Of a DNA stretch of 64,000 nt, positions 35,101-41,200 are shown piece after piece (positions within the stretch are counted from its first letter, which is position 1; each line of letters opens with the position of its first letter). Below the pieces are notes generated by a model. It did not search any database. It worked only from the letters and a program-made list of their open reading frames with translations, and was not told the origin of the DNA. The position numbers were made by a program, and so were the translations under genes. The stretch is from Asterias rubens (taxonomy: Eukaryota; Echinodermata; Asteroidea; Forcipulatida; Asteriidae). Where the stretch lies: contig NC_047068.1 in the NCBI RefSeq assembly GCF_902459465.1, positions 11,408,001 through 11,472,000 on the forward strand, read 5' to 3'.

Positions 35101-35207
35101 TTTTGATGCAATTTGCCAGAAGTTAACAAACACTTACCGAGAAGACAACAGAGTATGAACGCAGAAATAAAGAGCCGACAGCCAACAAAGTTGTGTCCCA
35201 CAGACAT
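15711..35207 (-). CDS. Receptor A: Tie-like receptor with F-type lectin domain and no kinase seen
   Basis: Nineteen exons: 35207-35138, 34212-34081, 31567-31481, 29388-29137, 27984-27652, 27389-27125, 25752-25615, 25448-25293, 24547-24452, 23407-23366, 22995-22900, 22480-22439, 21275-20964, 20345-20053, 19450-19160, 18475-18167, 17851-17555, 16728-16504, 15802-15711. Order: signal peptide, F-type lectin, two Ig, four EGF, five FN3, membrane helix, short tail. [11 protein letters not shown] in EGF2 and RLIVRG closing Ig2 are hallmarks of TIE1/TEK receptors, which bind angiopoietins in vertebrates. Nearly all introns are phase 1. Differences from Tie: an added lectin domain, no Ig between EGF and FN3, five rather than three FN3, and no kinase. 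Exon 6 and the exon 13/14 junction break the frame. Whether this is a living receptor, a decoy or a decaying copy is open. Confidence 0.75.
15849..16021. repeat. MITE family 2 relative
   Basis: Begins GGTCCCAAATTCATTAGGC and ends GTGGGCCCAC, with the family interior CTGCTAAGCAG and GGATACCAGTCA. Located in the last intron of receptor A. Confidence 0.55.
16103..16473. repeat. MITE family 1 copy, diverged
   Basis: Begins ACACCTTCGGTAAGACCAG, ends CATAAGTGTCCAGTGCC. Its right end lies about 30 bases below the donor of receptor A's membrane exon. Confidence 0.65.
16504..16728 (-). CDS. Receptor A exon 18: transmembrane helix
   Basis: 225 nt, phase 1 at both ends. A Ser/Pro/Ala stalk ([12 protein letters not shown]) leads into about 22 hydrophobic residues rich in Val/Ile/Leu, then a basic stop-transfer [12 protein letters not shown]. 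About 30 cytoplasmic residues follow to the donor C|GTAAGC. This fixes a type I topology. Confidence 0.85.
17186..17533. repeat. MITE family 1 copy
   Basis: Left end ACGAAACACTATTGGATC, right end CCAATAGTGTCCAGTGCC, with central GACCTCAGCTGAGGTCTCG palindrome. It ends about 20 bases from the donor of FN3 exon 17. Confidence 0.7.
17555..17851 (-). CDS. Receptor A exon 17: fifth FN3 domain
   Basis: 297 nt, phase 1/1. FN3 signature: [11 protein letters not shown] opening, GFSWSEPP (strand B Trp), [27 protein letters not shown] (the L-x-P-x-T-x-Y core) and GKGPES near the end. It lies directly outside the membrane exon. Confidence 0.85.
18167..18475 (-). CDS. Receptor A exon 16: fourth FN3 domain
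   Basis: 309 nt, phase 1/1, open throughout. APGPVSD start, [42 protein letters not shown]. This is the most canonical FN3 of the gene. It has an extra Cys pair and an N-glycosylation site (NST). Confidence 0.88.
18600..18960 (+). mobile_element. Non-LTR retrotransposon 3' coding fragment
   Basis: The plus strand encodes [20 protein letters not shown] followed by ARWTDDI, then after a frame change [10 protein letters not shown]-x-R-x-RGRPxxRWxDDI ... DRxxWR is the typical end of RTE/L2-like retrotransposon polyproteins. It is broken and 5' truncated, in an intron of receptor A on the opposite strand. Confidence 0.75.
19025..19085 (+). mobile_element. tRNA-like (SINE) box B fragment
   Basis: Contains CACCGATTCGAATCCCGCCG, a box-B-like segment, without a full tRNA fold. 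It follows directly on the retrotransposon fragment and may be its SINE partner; that link is inference. Confidence 0.35.
19160..19450 (-). CDS. Receptor A exon 15: third FN3 domain
   Basis: 291 nt, phase 1/1. [56 protein letters not shown]. Conserved Trp and the L-x-P-x-x-x-Y core are present. Acceptor CTTCAACAG, donor AAAG|GTATTA. Confidence 0.85.
20053..20345 (-). CDS. Receptor A exon 14: second FN3 domain, phase break at its start
   Basis: The domain reads [20 protein letters not shown], then ATY-like core [20 protein letters not shown]. The only acceptor, TTATTTTTCAG, leaves one base before the coding frame (phase 2), whereas exon 13 ends in phase 1. The 293-nt length is one short of a symmetric exon. 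A missing base within the first few nucleotides would restore DPLR. Confidence 0.75.
20964..21275 (-). CDS. Receptor A exon 13: first FN3 domain
   Basis: 312 nt, phase 1/1. [47 protein letters not shown]. The L-x-P-x-x-x-Y core and strand B Trp mark it as FN3. It follows the EGF block directly; no third Ig was found between. Confidence 0.83.
21663..22050. repeat. MITE family 1, complete copy
   Basis: Near-perfect terminal inverted repeats: TTAAAGGCAGTGGACACTAT at the left, its reverse complement at the right. Central palindrome GAGACCTCAAG ... GAGGTCTCG. It is flanked on both sides by halves of another repeat (ACGTTTCGACTAGCTGGC / GTCATCGTCAGGAGACTG), so it inserted into that element. Confidence 0.85.
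22439..22480 (-). CDS. Receptor A exon 12: 42-nt end of EGF4
   Basis: Fourteen codons, phase 1/1: [14 protein letters not shown]. It completes the EGF unit begun in exon 11 and closely resembles exon 10 ([14 protein letters not shown]). Confidence 0.75.
22795..22862. repeat. MITE family 1 right-end remnant
   Basis: Retains only the right terminus, GAGTAATTACCAATAGTATC plus CAGTGCCTTTAA. Intronic in receptor A, about 40 bases from exon 11. Confidence 0.7.
22900..22995 (-). CDS. Receptor A exon 11: main part of EGF4
   Basis: 96 nt, phase 1/1: [20 protein letters not shown], then ACHQDTGEC. Same length and cysteine pattern as exon 9. Exons 11+12 (138 nt) match one 141-nt EGF exon of receptor B. 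Confidence 0.82.
23366..23407 (-). CDS. Receptor A exon 10: 42-nt end of EGF3
   Basis: Fourteen codons, phase 1/1: [14 protein letters not shown], bordered by TTTTTTAG acceptor and G|GTAACA donor. Pairs with exon 9. Confidence 0.75.
24452..24547 (-). CDS. Receptor A exon 9: main part of EGF3
   Basis: 96 nt, phase 1/1: [20 protein letters not shown], then TCFKDTGEC. Laminin/Tie-type EGF spacing (C-x-C after the G-x-D-C-x-x-x-C run). Confidence 0.82.
24661..25085. repeat. MITE family 1, complete copy
   Basis: Inverted ends AAAGACAGTGGACACTATTG and AATAGTGTCCACTGCCTT. An internal segment (TTTCGAGACCTCAAGTTT) is duplicated once, making this copy longer than its relatives. Confidence 0.82.
25293..25448 (-). 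CDS. Receptor A exon 8: EGF2 with Tie hallmark
   Basis: 156 nt, phase 1/1. [20 protein letters not shown] leads to [31 protein letters not shown] is the same string as in vertebrate TIE1/TEK EGF2, as I know the family. It is the main reason to call the gene Tie-like. Confidence 0.85.
25615..25752 (-). CDS. Receptor A exon 7: EGF1
   Basis: 138 nt, phase 1/1. [46 protein letters not shown]. Close to receptor B exon 4 (CPSGRWGPPSCNRVCDKCYN) and to Tie EGF1 (CxxGRWGPxC..., NGGxCHDxxGECxCPPGF). Confidence 0.87.
25857..26164. repeat. (TGATAA)n hexanucleotide array
   Basis: About 290 bases of uninterrupted TGATAA units, ending in (AAT)n. All frames are open on at least one strand and give Met-Ile, Ser-Leu or Tyr-His repeats; none is a gene. 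Located in the intron between Ig2 and EGF1 of receptor A. Confidence 0.97.
26938..27112. repeat. MITE family 1 partial copy
   Basis: Starts CTTAAAGGCATTGGAAACC and continues to CCTTGTTGCACAAA, lacking the right half. It stops about 5 bases before the donor of receptor A exon 6. Confidence 0.65.
27125..27389 (-). CDS. Receptor A exon 6: Ig2, with apparent one-base frameshift
   Basis: Ig fold: [28 protein letters not shown], then [15 protein letters not shown]. After about VRPSST the Ig2 ending [10 protein letters not shown] continues in a different frame up to the donor AAGAG|GTAAGTG. Receptor B's Ig2 exon is 264 nt and ends GLIRLIVRG in frame; this one is 265. In the current frame the exon ends in phase 2 although exon 7 needs phase 1. 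Skipping the exon would keep the frame. Confidence 0.8.
27652..27984 (-). CDS. Receptor A exon 5: Ig1
   Basis: 333 nt, phase 1/1. Ig-like fold with [14 protein letters not shown] as strand B Cys and [14 protein letters not shown] as the strand F Y-x-C, closing TTIVLHKN. Compare receptor B exon 2 (GDRFTCFLG ... NTFGIFYCRAI ... TATVLRQN). N-glycosylation site NKT. The acceptor is TTCAACTTCTCACTCAG. Confidence 0.8.
28061..28318. repeat. Palindromic repeat family 4 copy
   Basis: GGAACACGTTGCCTTGGATC left end and GGTAAAAGGAAAACCACGC arm. A fuller copy is at 30159-30545. It lies about 75 bases upstream of the Ig1 exon acceptor. Confidence 0.65.
29137..29388 (-). CDS. Receptor A exon 4: C-terminal half of the F-type lectin domain
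   Basis: 252 nt, phase 1/1. [20 protein letters not shown], then [24 protein letters not shown], and ALKICEVFV. The V-R-V-G, C-G and closing L-x-L-C-E-V pattern is that of fucolectin/F5-8-type folds. Confidence 0.82.
30159..30545. repeat. Palindromic repeat family 4, complete
   Basis: Left AAGGAACACGTTGCCTTGG, right CCAAGGCAACGTCTTTCTTT, inverted. The centre is TGGGAGTCAAATGTTTGACTCCCA, a perfect hairpin. Intronic in receptor A. Confidence 0.8.
30868..31016. repeat. Short palindromic MITE-like element
   Basis: Ends GGGTGCGTTCGTTAAGCTCC and GCTAAACGAACGCACCC are inverted, and the inner arms CACACCGGGGT... / ...CCCCGGTGTGTC also pair. About 150 bases in all. Confidence 0.8.
31481..31567 (-). 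CDS. Receptor A exon 3: F-type lectin middle segment
   Basis: 87 nt, phase 1/1: [20 protein letters not shown], then [17 protein letters not shown] is a near-universal motif of F-type lectins. The fucose-binding RGDCC that normally follows is NHGPDG here. Confidence 0.85.
32332..32628. repeat. GC-rich palindromic transposon-like element
   Basis: Left ACAAGTCGTTAAGTGGACAA, right ATTTAGCGACTTGTCCAC. The interior is dense in CpG and in TCGCGAGA-type palindromes (GTGAGAGCAG, TCTCGCGAGA). Its composition differs strongly from the AT-rich intron around it. Part of its interior (GTAGTCGTGAGAGCAGT) recurs in the 1,348-bp array. Confidence 0.7.
32740..32895 (-). mobile_element. tRNA-like SINE fragment
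   Basis: ACTTTCCCGAGTTCTGTGAA, then a degenerate box-B region (ATTAGAGCCCACGACC) and ACCACTGAGATTG. Same family as 51440-51640. The AT-rich part at 32930-32970 (TTGCACCGGGGATAAAGAAT) is its usual tail. Confidence 0.5.
33355..33712. repeat. MITE family 1 copy
   Basis: Left end AGTATAGGTAATGTAAAATA (diverged), right end AATTACCAATAGCGCCCAG. Internal GGGGGAGCCGTTTCTCACAA is well kept. Next to a family 3 copy. Confidence 0.7.
33712..34064. repeat. MITE family 3 copy
   Basis: Starts GGAACATTACAGAGTTGG, ends GATGTTCCTTTA. The interior matches 10176-10546 (AACATCCCTTAAAGTATTTC). Confidence 0.75.
34081..34212 (-). CDS. Receptor A exon 2: N-terminal part of the F-type lectin domain
   Basis: 132 nt, phase 1/1: [20 protein letters not shown], then [19 protein letters not shown]-x-A-x-G-K-x-A-x-Q-S-S-T and A-V-D-G are typical of the fucolectin/F5-8-type start. 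Acceptor CATAGCAG, donor G|GTGAGT. Confidence 0.85.
34717..35133 (-). mobile_element. CR1-like non-LTR retrotransposon 3' end
   Basis: The minus strand reads [38 protein letters not shown], then [20 protein letters not shown] and [13 protein letters not shown] to a stop. This is the C-terminal stretch after the reverse transcriptase palm in CR1/Rex-like elements (LFYRSFIxSVLTF ... RTxRFxxSFIPxSIxLLN). It is 5' truncated and starts within about 40 bases of receptor A exon 1. Confidence 0.75.
35138..35207 (-). CDS. Receptor A exon 1: signal peptide
   Basis: ATG at 35207. [20 protein letters not shown] then CLLG; a clear hydrophobic core. The 70-nt length and phase-1 donor (G|GTAAGTG) are identical to receptor B exon 1. 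The ATG lies in a short leader with a possible acceptor (CATTTTAG) upstream, so a 5' untranslated exon may exist. Confidence 0.82.
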
Positions 35208-35464
35208 TTTCGATCCAACTCTCGCACTCTCCAACTTTCCTACTAAAATGAGGGCTGTTTGAATCACAATGTTTATTATAATGTCACGTGATGTGCCTGT
35301 TTGTAGACGATTATCATAAATATACATTTGACGTATATAAAGACTTTTGATTGTAAACAAAACAAAAAAGCGGGACTCCGATGTGACCTTGCTACCTTGG
35401 GCACGGATCAACAACGGTTTCCCAAAATTACTGGGACCTTGAGGAAGTGTTTGGAGTCATAGTT

Positions 35465-35924
35465 TTAAAGGCACTGGACACCTTGTTTGGAATTTCACTT
35501 TGCCTTGTGTTAATGTGTAATTTCTTAAATGTCAAATGACGATCTCACTTGGTGTATACATATGCATAAAACAACAAACCTACGAAAATTTGGACTCAAT
35601 TGGTCATCAAAGTTACTAAGAGAATATGTAATGGGGAAACAACACCATTGTTGCACACCTTTGTAAAAAAGTCTGAAGTATTGTAATATTTGAGTGAGAA
35701 ATTACCTCTGTCTAAAAAATTAGGTTACTTCAGAGGGAGCCGTCTCTCACAATGTGTTTGCACAAATTTATGTGCTTTGAGATGCGTAAAAAGGTCTGAT
35801 AAAGTATTTTAATATTTGAGTGAGAAGTTACCTCTGTCTCAAAATTCAGAAGAAGCCGTTTCTCATGATGTTGTTTACTTTCACTTATTTCGAGTAATTC
35901 TCAACAGTATCCAGTGGCTTTCAA
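35465..35924. repeat. MITE family 1 copy with internal duplication
   Basis: Starts TTAAAGGCACTGGACACC and ends CAGTATCCAGTGGCTTTCAA. The segment with AATATTTGAGTGAGAAATTAC is present twice. Confidence 0.7.
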
Positions 35925-36494
35925 GTCAGACTCAAATATTTTATTTTATCATAACCATAAGTTTAATTCACAAAAGTAAAATTTATAAATAAATAACGAA
36001 GAGCTAAATTAACAATAAATCGTTTACAAAACAATTAAGTTAATCGGGGACAAAACATTAACCCATGCATCTCAACCAGGAAATGATGTGCGCCTCTTTA
36101 CACAAATTAAACACAATATTTTGTCAAGGTCATTTCAGGGTAAAGATAAATATTTGCACCGGTTTGACCTTTTAATGGAAAAGCCATCTTTGTTTACTGT
36201 CAGTGAGTTTAAAGGGAACGCACACCATTTGTTTTCGGGAACCGTTCTATTGTCTTAATCATGTATAAATGTAAGTCTATATATAGCAGAACTAACCCGT
36301 GAAAATCTAGCGTAGTAGCATTTTTGATATTTCCGAAAATCCAGATGTTATTCCCAGGCGGGAAGAACAATCCAGAATTGGAATACAACATCTTAGAAAG
36401 GTATCTGACATTAACGTTTCTCATCAGTTTTAAATTTGTTTTGCTATTTACTGCCGCCGAGTAGATTTCAGAATGCATGGAACTATTTTAGTTC

Positions 36495-36670
36495 TGAAAA
36501 GAACTGTCGTCCTGCTTATTATGAAGTACTAACTAGGGAGGTAGGAAATCGACTTTGCTTATTGGCACGAGGGGACCTCTTGCTACCAAACTTCACTGCC
36601 GCTGAGTAAAATATTCTTAACGTTTCGACTATCATGCTATAGTCATCTTCAGGAGACGGTATTTGCAATT
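36495..36670. repeat. Dispersed repeat with ACGTTTCGACTA motif
   Basis: TGTCGTCCTGCTTATTATGA ... AACGTTTCGACTATCATGC ... TCATCTTCAGGAGACGG. Related pieces: 21515-21662 plus 22050-22080, 49285-49330 and 16905-16960. Confidence 0.6.
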
Positions 36671-37734
36671 ATAGTACAAAGTAGAGCTAATTATTGCCCG
36701 GTATAAACCCTTTTCGAAACACGGGTCTCTGTTTCGGCTTCGGTCCGACCACGCGTTTGAATCTCTATACTGAAAGTGAGTCTCTTCAAAATCACTGTCA
36801 GGGTGTGAACCGAAGCTGAAGCCGACAAGCCTTGGCTTCGAAAAGAGCACGTGCATGTGACTTTCCATCAGCTTTGTCGTCAAACGCCCCCATTGGTTGC
36901 TTTGTATAAGAGAAGAACAGACCGAAATAAAATTGTTTAAAGGTAATGCTAGGCCTATTTCTGAAGAAAAAGAAAAAAGAAAAAAAAGTGACACAAATCC
37001 TCGAAAGTAACAAGTGTTGTGACGTGAACTATGATAGCTATCCACGACATCGCATACGCATGCGCACAATTGTGATAATTATGTGATGTTCCTTCAGGGC
37101 CACCGTAGCTCTATGCGTAGAGAACAGACATGTCAGTTCTAGATATAGGAGGGGGAAAACAAAAGAAGGCAAACCCAAGACAGGTAAAGGGACTGAAAAC
37201 TTTAATCTATTTTGTTATGCGCTTGACTTTTTATGGAATGGGCGCAATATAAATCATCAAATTATTATGTTATTATTTTCGAGGCCCTATAGTCCGGGAT
37301 TCGAACCGGGGTCAATCATGGTGGAAGGAACTCCTCCATTGGTCACTGAGGTGAAAGGCAGAGAAGGCAGGGGGAGGACATTTCAATTTAAATATCGATC
37401 TTTCCCGTATACTGTGCTCAGTGTTTGCCATGGTGCCTCACTGCCTCCTATTGTGTATTCATTGTGTTCTATTAATCTCACGATTTCTTTAGAAGATTTT
37501 TGGGGGGTATACGAGGAAAAGAATGTGTTTAAGTATGAGAACAATAGGGCTTTTTCTGGGTATGGAGTAATCGAGGAACAAAAACAGCCTATATAATAAT
37601 CAGCCTTATTAAGGTATGGCAGACACGTCGTGCACTGTTTGGTTTAGGTGTAGGTATACAGACAAATTTACCTAAGCAAGAGAGTCACATGAATGTTGAC
37701 ACCATAATCTCAAAATGGCTTACTCGCGCATAGA

Positions 37735-37930
37735 CCCAAGTTCCAGTTTTAATGTGTGCCATGGGTGGTTACTGCTTGTTAAGGCGCTCGTCTTTCACCA
37801 CTGTGACCCTGGTTCGATTCCCGACTACGGCATGGATGTGAGTAGAATGACGATGTCTTGGTTTTCTCCTGTGCCACGGGGGTTTTCCCCATGATCCTCC
37901 CATTTGCCTCCCTCCAACACTTTCGATCAC
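37735..37930 (+). mobile_element. tRNA-derived SINE
   Basis: GTGGTTACTGCTTGTTAAGG as a box-A-like region and GGTTCGATTCCCGACTACGG as box B, followed by a non-tRNA body (GTCTTGGTTTTCTCCTGTGC, GGGTTTTCCCCATGATCC). The TGGTTTTC/GGGTTTTCC body is typical of echinoderm and mollusc tRNA-SINEs in my memory. Confidence 0.6.
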
Positions 37931-38210
37931 TGGCTGTAGAGTTTTTGGCCCAGGATAACCGAAACCATTTTACAATAGTATAGTATTGATATGAAGATTC
38001 TCCTATCTGTTTCTGTCATGCACTATTATGGAACGCATTGGGAGGTATGATTGGAAACTCAGCATGTGGTTTTCCTTCCCTTCCACAAACACACTTCCTG
38101 CCTCCCAATGACGCAGCCATTTCAATAGTAAAGTAACAACACTATACTTTTGTTTTAATTTCAGAAAGCCACACAGAGACCATTTTACACCAAAATCAAC
38201 CCGAATTACA

Positions 38211-38280
38211 ATGATTTGTAAACACTTACTTCTGATATTCGCTGTGCTTTACTTGCAACCAGCAAAAGGTGACACGGGAG
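38211..38280 (+). CDS. Receptor B exon 1: signal peptide
   Basis: MICKHLLLIFAVLYLQPAKG then DTG; hydrophobic core of about 12 residues. 70 nt, phase-1 donor GGGAG|GTAAGTT. Same length and phase as receptor A exon 1. Confidence 0.85.
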
Positions 38281-41200
38281 GTAAGTTAAGAAGAAGAATG
38301 GTTTGTTGTTACGTTTTATGTGTATCTTGTGGCTATATGGCACATTCATTTGTTTGATCAATCTTCTGTCTAAAATGGCAGTAATGTCATAGATCTATGG
38401 CGTTTACGTGAGGGCTGTCAAAACAAGGCCACACTCAACACTGGATGAACACAGCCTAAATTCAAATTCAGAACCTTCTTCCACATTGCTTGCTCTCTTT
38501 AAAAGCACTGGGCACTATTGGTTATTACGCAAAATAATTGTGAGAAACGGCTCCCTCTGAAGTAACGCTGTTTTCGAGACCTCAGAATTCTTTTCGGGTT
38601 CTGAAATCAAGCATCTGAAAGCACACACTTCGTGTGACAAGGGTGTTTTTCTTCCATTATTATTTCCCAACTTCGACGACCAATAATTGAGGTCAAATTT
38701 TCACAGGTTTATTTTGTTGTGCATATGTTGAGAAGACTGTTCTTGGACAATATTACCAAAGGAGTCCAGTGTCTTTAAGGAAATGTTAAACCACGGTAGC
38801 AGAAACTATTTCACAGAGCAAATTTCAAAGGTCTCATAGCTAAAACAGCAGGGCCCAATTTCATAGAGCTGCTTGACGGTAAGCACAGTTTCGTGCTAAG
38901 GTGTGAACGTATTTCACTACAGGTTAGCAAGAAAATTAGGCGGTCATCTTGGGCGTTCACGGATTTACAGTGTGAAATCATTCATTTTCGTTTAATAGTA
39001 AGCACCGGAAGGTTAGTATGCCCATGTCCTTTCTTGTGCCTTCGTTTAGCAGCGCATGAAATGAAAATCCTACTAAAAACTAAGCATAAAATCGGCCGTT
39101 AAGTAGCTCTTTGAAGTTTGCCCTTCTGCTTACCGGTGGTAAACGGTCCAGTATAATTTATTCCTCAATGGTTTGGAACATGAACTCAAAGTCATCCTCT
39201 AATAGATTTTAAATTTGCATCGAGGATAAAGAATATTAATTTTGATGAAAAAGTCATCCTCTTTCCCTAATATAATTTTGACAAATGTTTTCCATGAAGA
39301 ACAGGTCGAGTCCCACGTCATTGGCCGTGACCATAGAGGGAACGATTTTATGTAAAGACCAGGGGGAAATTACATCAGTGTTTTTGTAAAAATGCAAACT
39401 GACTGATCCTGGGCTATAAAAACAGGGAGATGGGACCCAGGGGTCGATTTCACAAAGAGTTAGGACTCGTCTTAACTCGAGTTAGGACGAGTAACTCGTC
39501 CTAACTTAATATTAATATTAAGGTCTGCATGCTACAGTGCATGGTTGGGACTCGTCCTAAGTCCTAAGATTAGTCTTAAGTTAGAAAGAGTTTTGTGAAA
39601 TCGACGGCAGGTTCTGGACAAAAAGTGAGTTGGCTCCTCTGCAACCACCTGTTGGCTTTTGATTGGAACTGATTTTCTGGATTTGAAAATGAGGATACCA
39701 TACGGTTTAATTTGAATTGAATAACTGTGACTTGTTGACACTTTTTTCACCAGAAGAAATAATGAGTGAAAAGCATTGCGTTATTGGGGTAGTGTTTAAA
39801 CTCGTTCAGTTTGGAGGTTATTTCGCAATCACAGAAATATGAAATTACTTTTTTTCTTCTTTTCCCTCGAGCTGTGTACAAAATGCCTGCAGGAAGTCGG
39901 GGCTGCTGTTGCTCTGTTGTAATGTCACAGGATTCAAGTTGGTCTTTGCATACAGAATAAAGCAACTTGTTCAATGCAATGGATACCCTTTTTTATCGTT
40001 CAATTAAGTCTAAATAAATTTAGATGTATCCTCCCCTTACCAGTTTTCACGCTATTATGCCTTTTTCTTTGAATTGGGAAAAAATAATGATGCCTTATAT
40101 CAACCGATGCCCTAATTACCTTCTTTTGTTAATATGAAGTATGCAAACATATATTAAAACTTGATGGACATTGAAATGTTCACACTACACACCGATCTTC
40201 GATGACTTCAACTGGCCCCATTTGTTTTGAGTTTTTCCTGTTTTCACGGCAAACAAGAAAGCATGGTTTCCCGGTGAAGCCATACATGGAAGAAACAGCT
40301 GCAGTGACTACAAGTGTTCTTTGAGACTCTGTGTATGACTCTATAGCCAGCAGTTGTCTTCGTTTTATTCAAAATATTTTTTCATTAAATTTTAAAATTA
40401 CAATGGTAATTTGCAAAAAGTAACAAAAATAAATAATTTAACAAAATAATCATTGGCTTTCAAATCTGATTTTTATTTATTTTTCCCCCTTTTTTCTCTT
40501 AAAATTTATAATAAAGCGTATAAATAAACAGTGATAATTGAATCAACAAGCTGATCGTTTAAATTTTAATATAGATAATAATATTGATCGGAGGGTTAAA
40601 AAACAAAACCTCCAAAAATATTAGAAAATGATATAAGGCAGATGGCTTCTTTAAGCCTCTGTATTTTTTTTCCAGAATGCTCAGTAAAATATTCAGTCAC
40701 ATGAGTTGATCATCATGAATTGTGAATTAAAATAGTGTTTGATGAAACTTTTTCGGTGGGCAAATATTTTTATATGGCCTCAACATTTGTACCTTGTAGA
40801 AATGCCTAAAATACCAAAGTTTTTGCATTAACAAGTGCAAATATCCAGTGGAGCCTTACGTGTTTCTAAGTTTTTGTCAAGGGAGAGGAGACTCTTTGCT
40901 TGGCAAATAAAACCACACAATTTTTATCTTGGGACTGTTTACATCGCGCACAGAGAGGTAAAAGATTTGCCACGATTTTAGGGACACCTCGTATACAGGA
41001 CCTCCTACGATACACAATAAAACTAACATCTGGTCCCGTTTTTGTTTTATATGACAACAAATCCAGAGCGATGTCCCGCGTCGGAAGAATAATCCCTATA
41101 CAGGAAGACACAATCTGAGAAGTTTTTTAAAACTTCTCAGAAGAAGTTAAAACTTCTTAGATTGTGTATTCCTGTTGCTGTAAAGTTTTCTCAAAAATGC

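Larger units (their letters stand above)
35208..38210. other. Shared upstream region of the divergent receptor pair
   Basis: About 3.0 kb between the two start codons. Contents: a family 1 MITE (35465-35924), the ACGTTTCGACTATCATGC repeat (36495-36670), an inverted repeat with TTTCGAAACACGGG / CTTGGCTTCGAAAAG arms (36705-36850), and a tRNA-like SINE (37735-37930). A TTTTAATTTCAG acceptor at 38164 suggests a 5' non-coding exon for receptor B further left. No CpG-rich promoter core was obvious to me. Confidence 0.55.
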
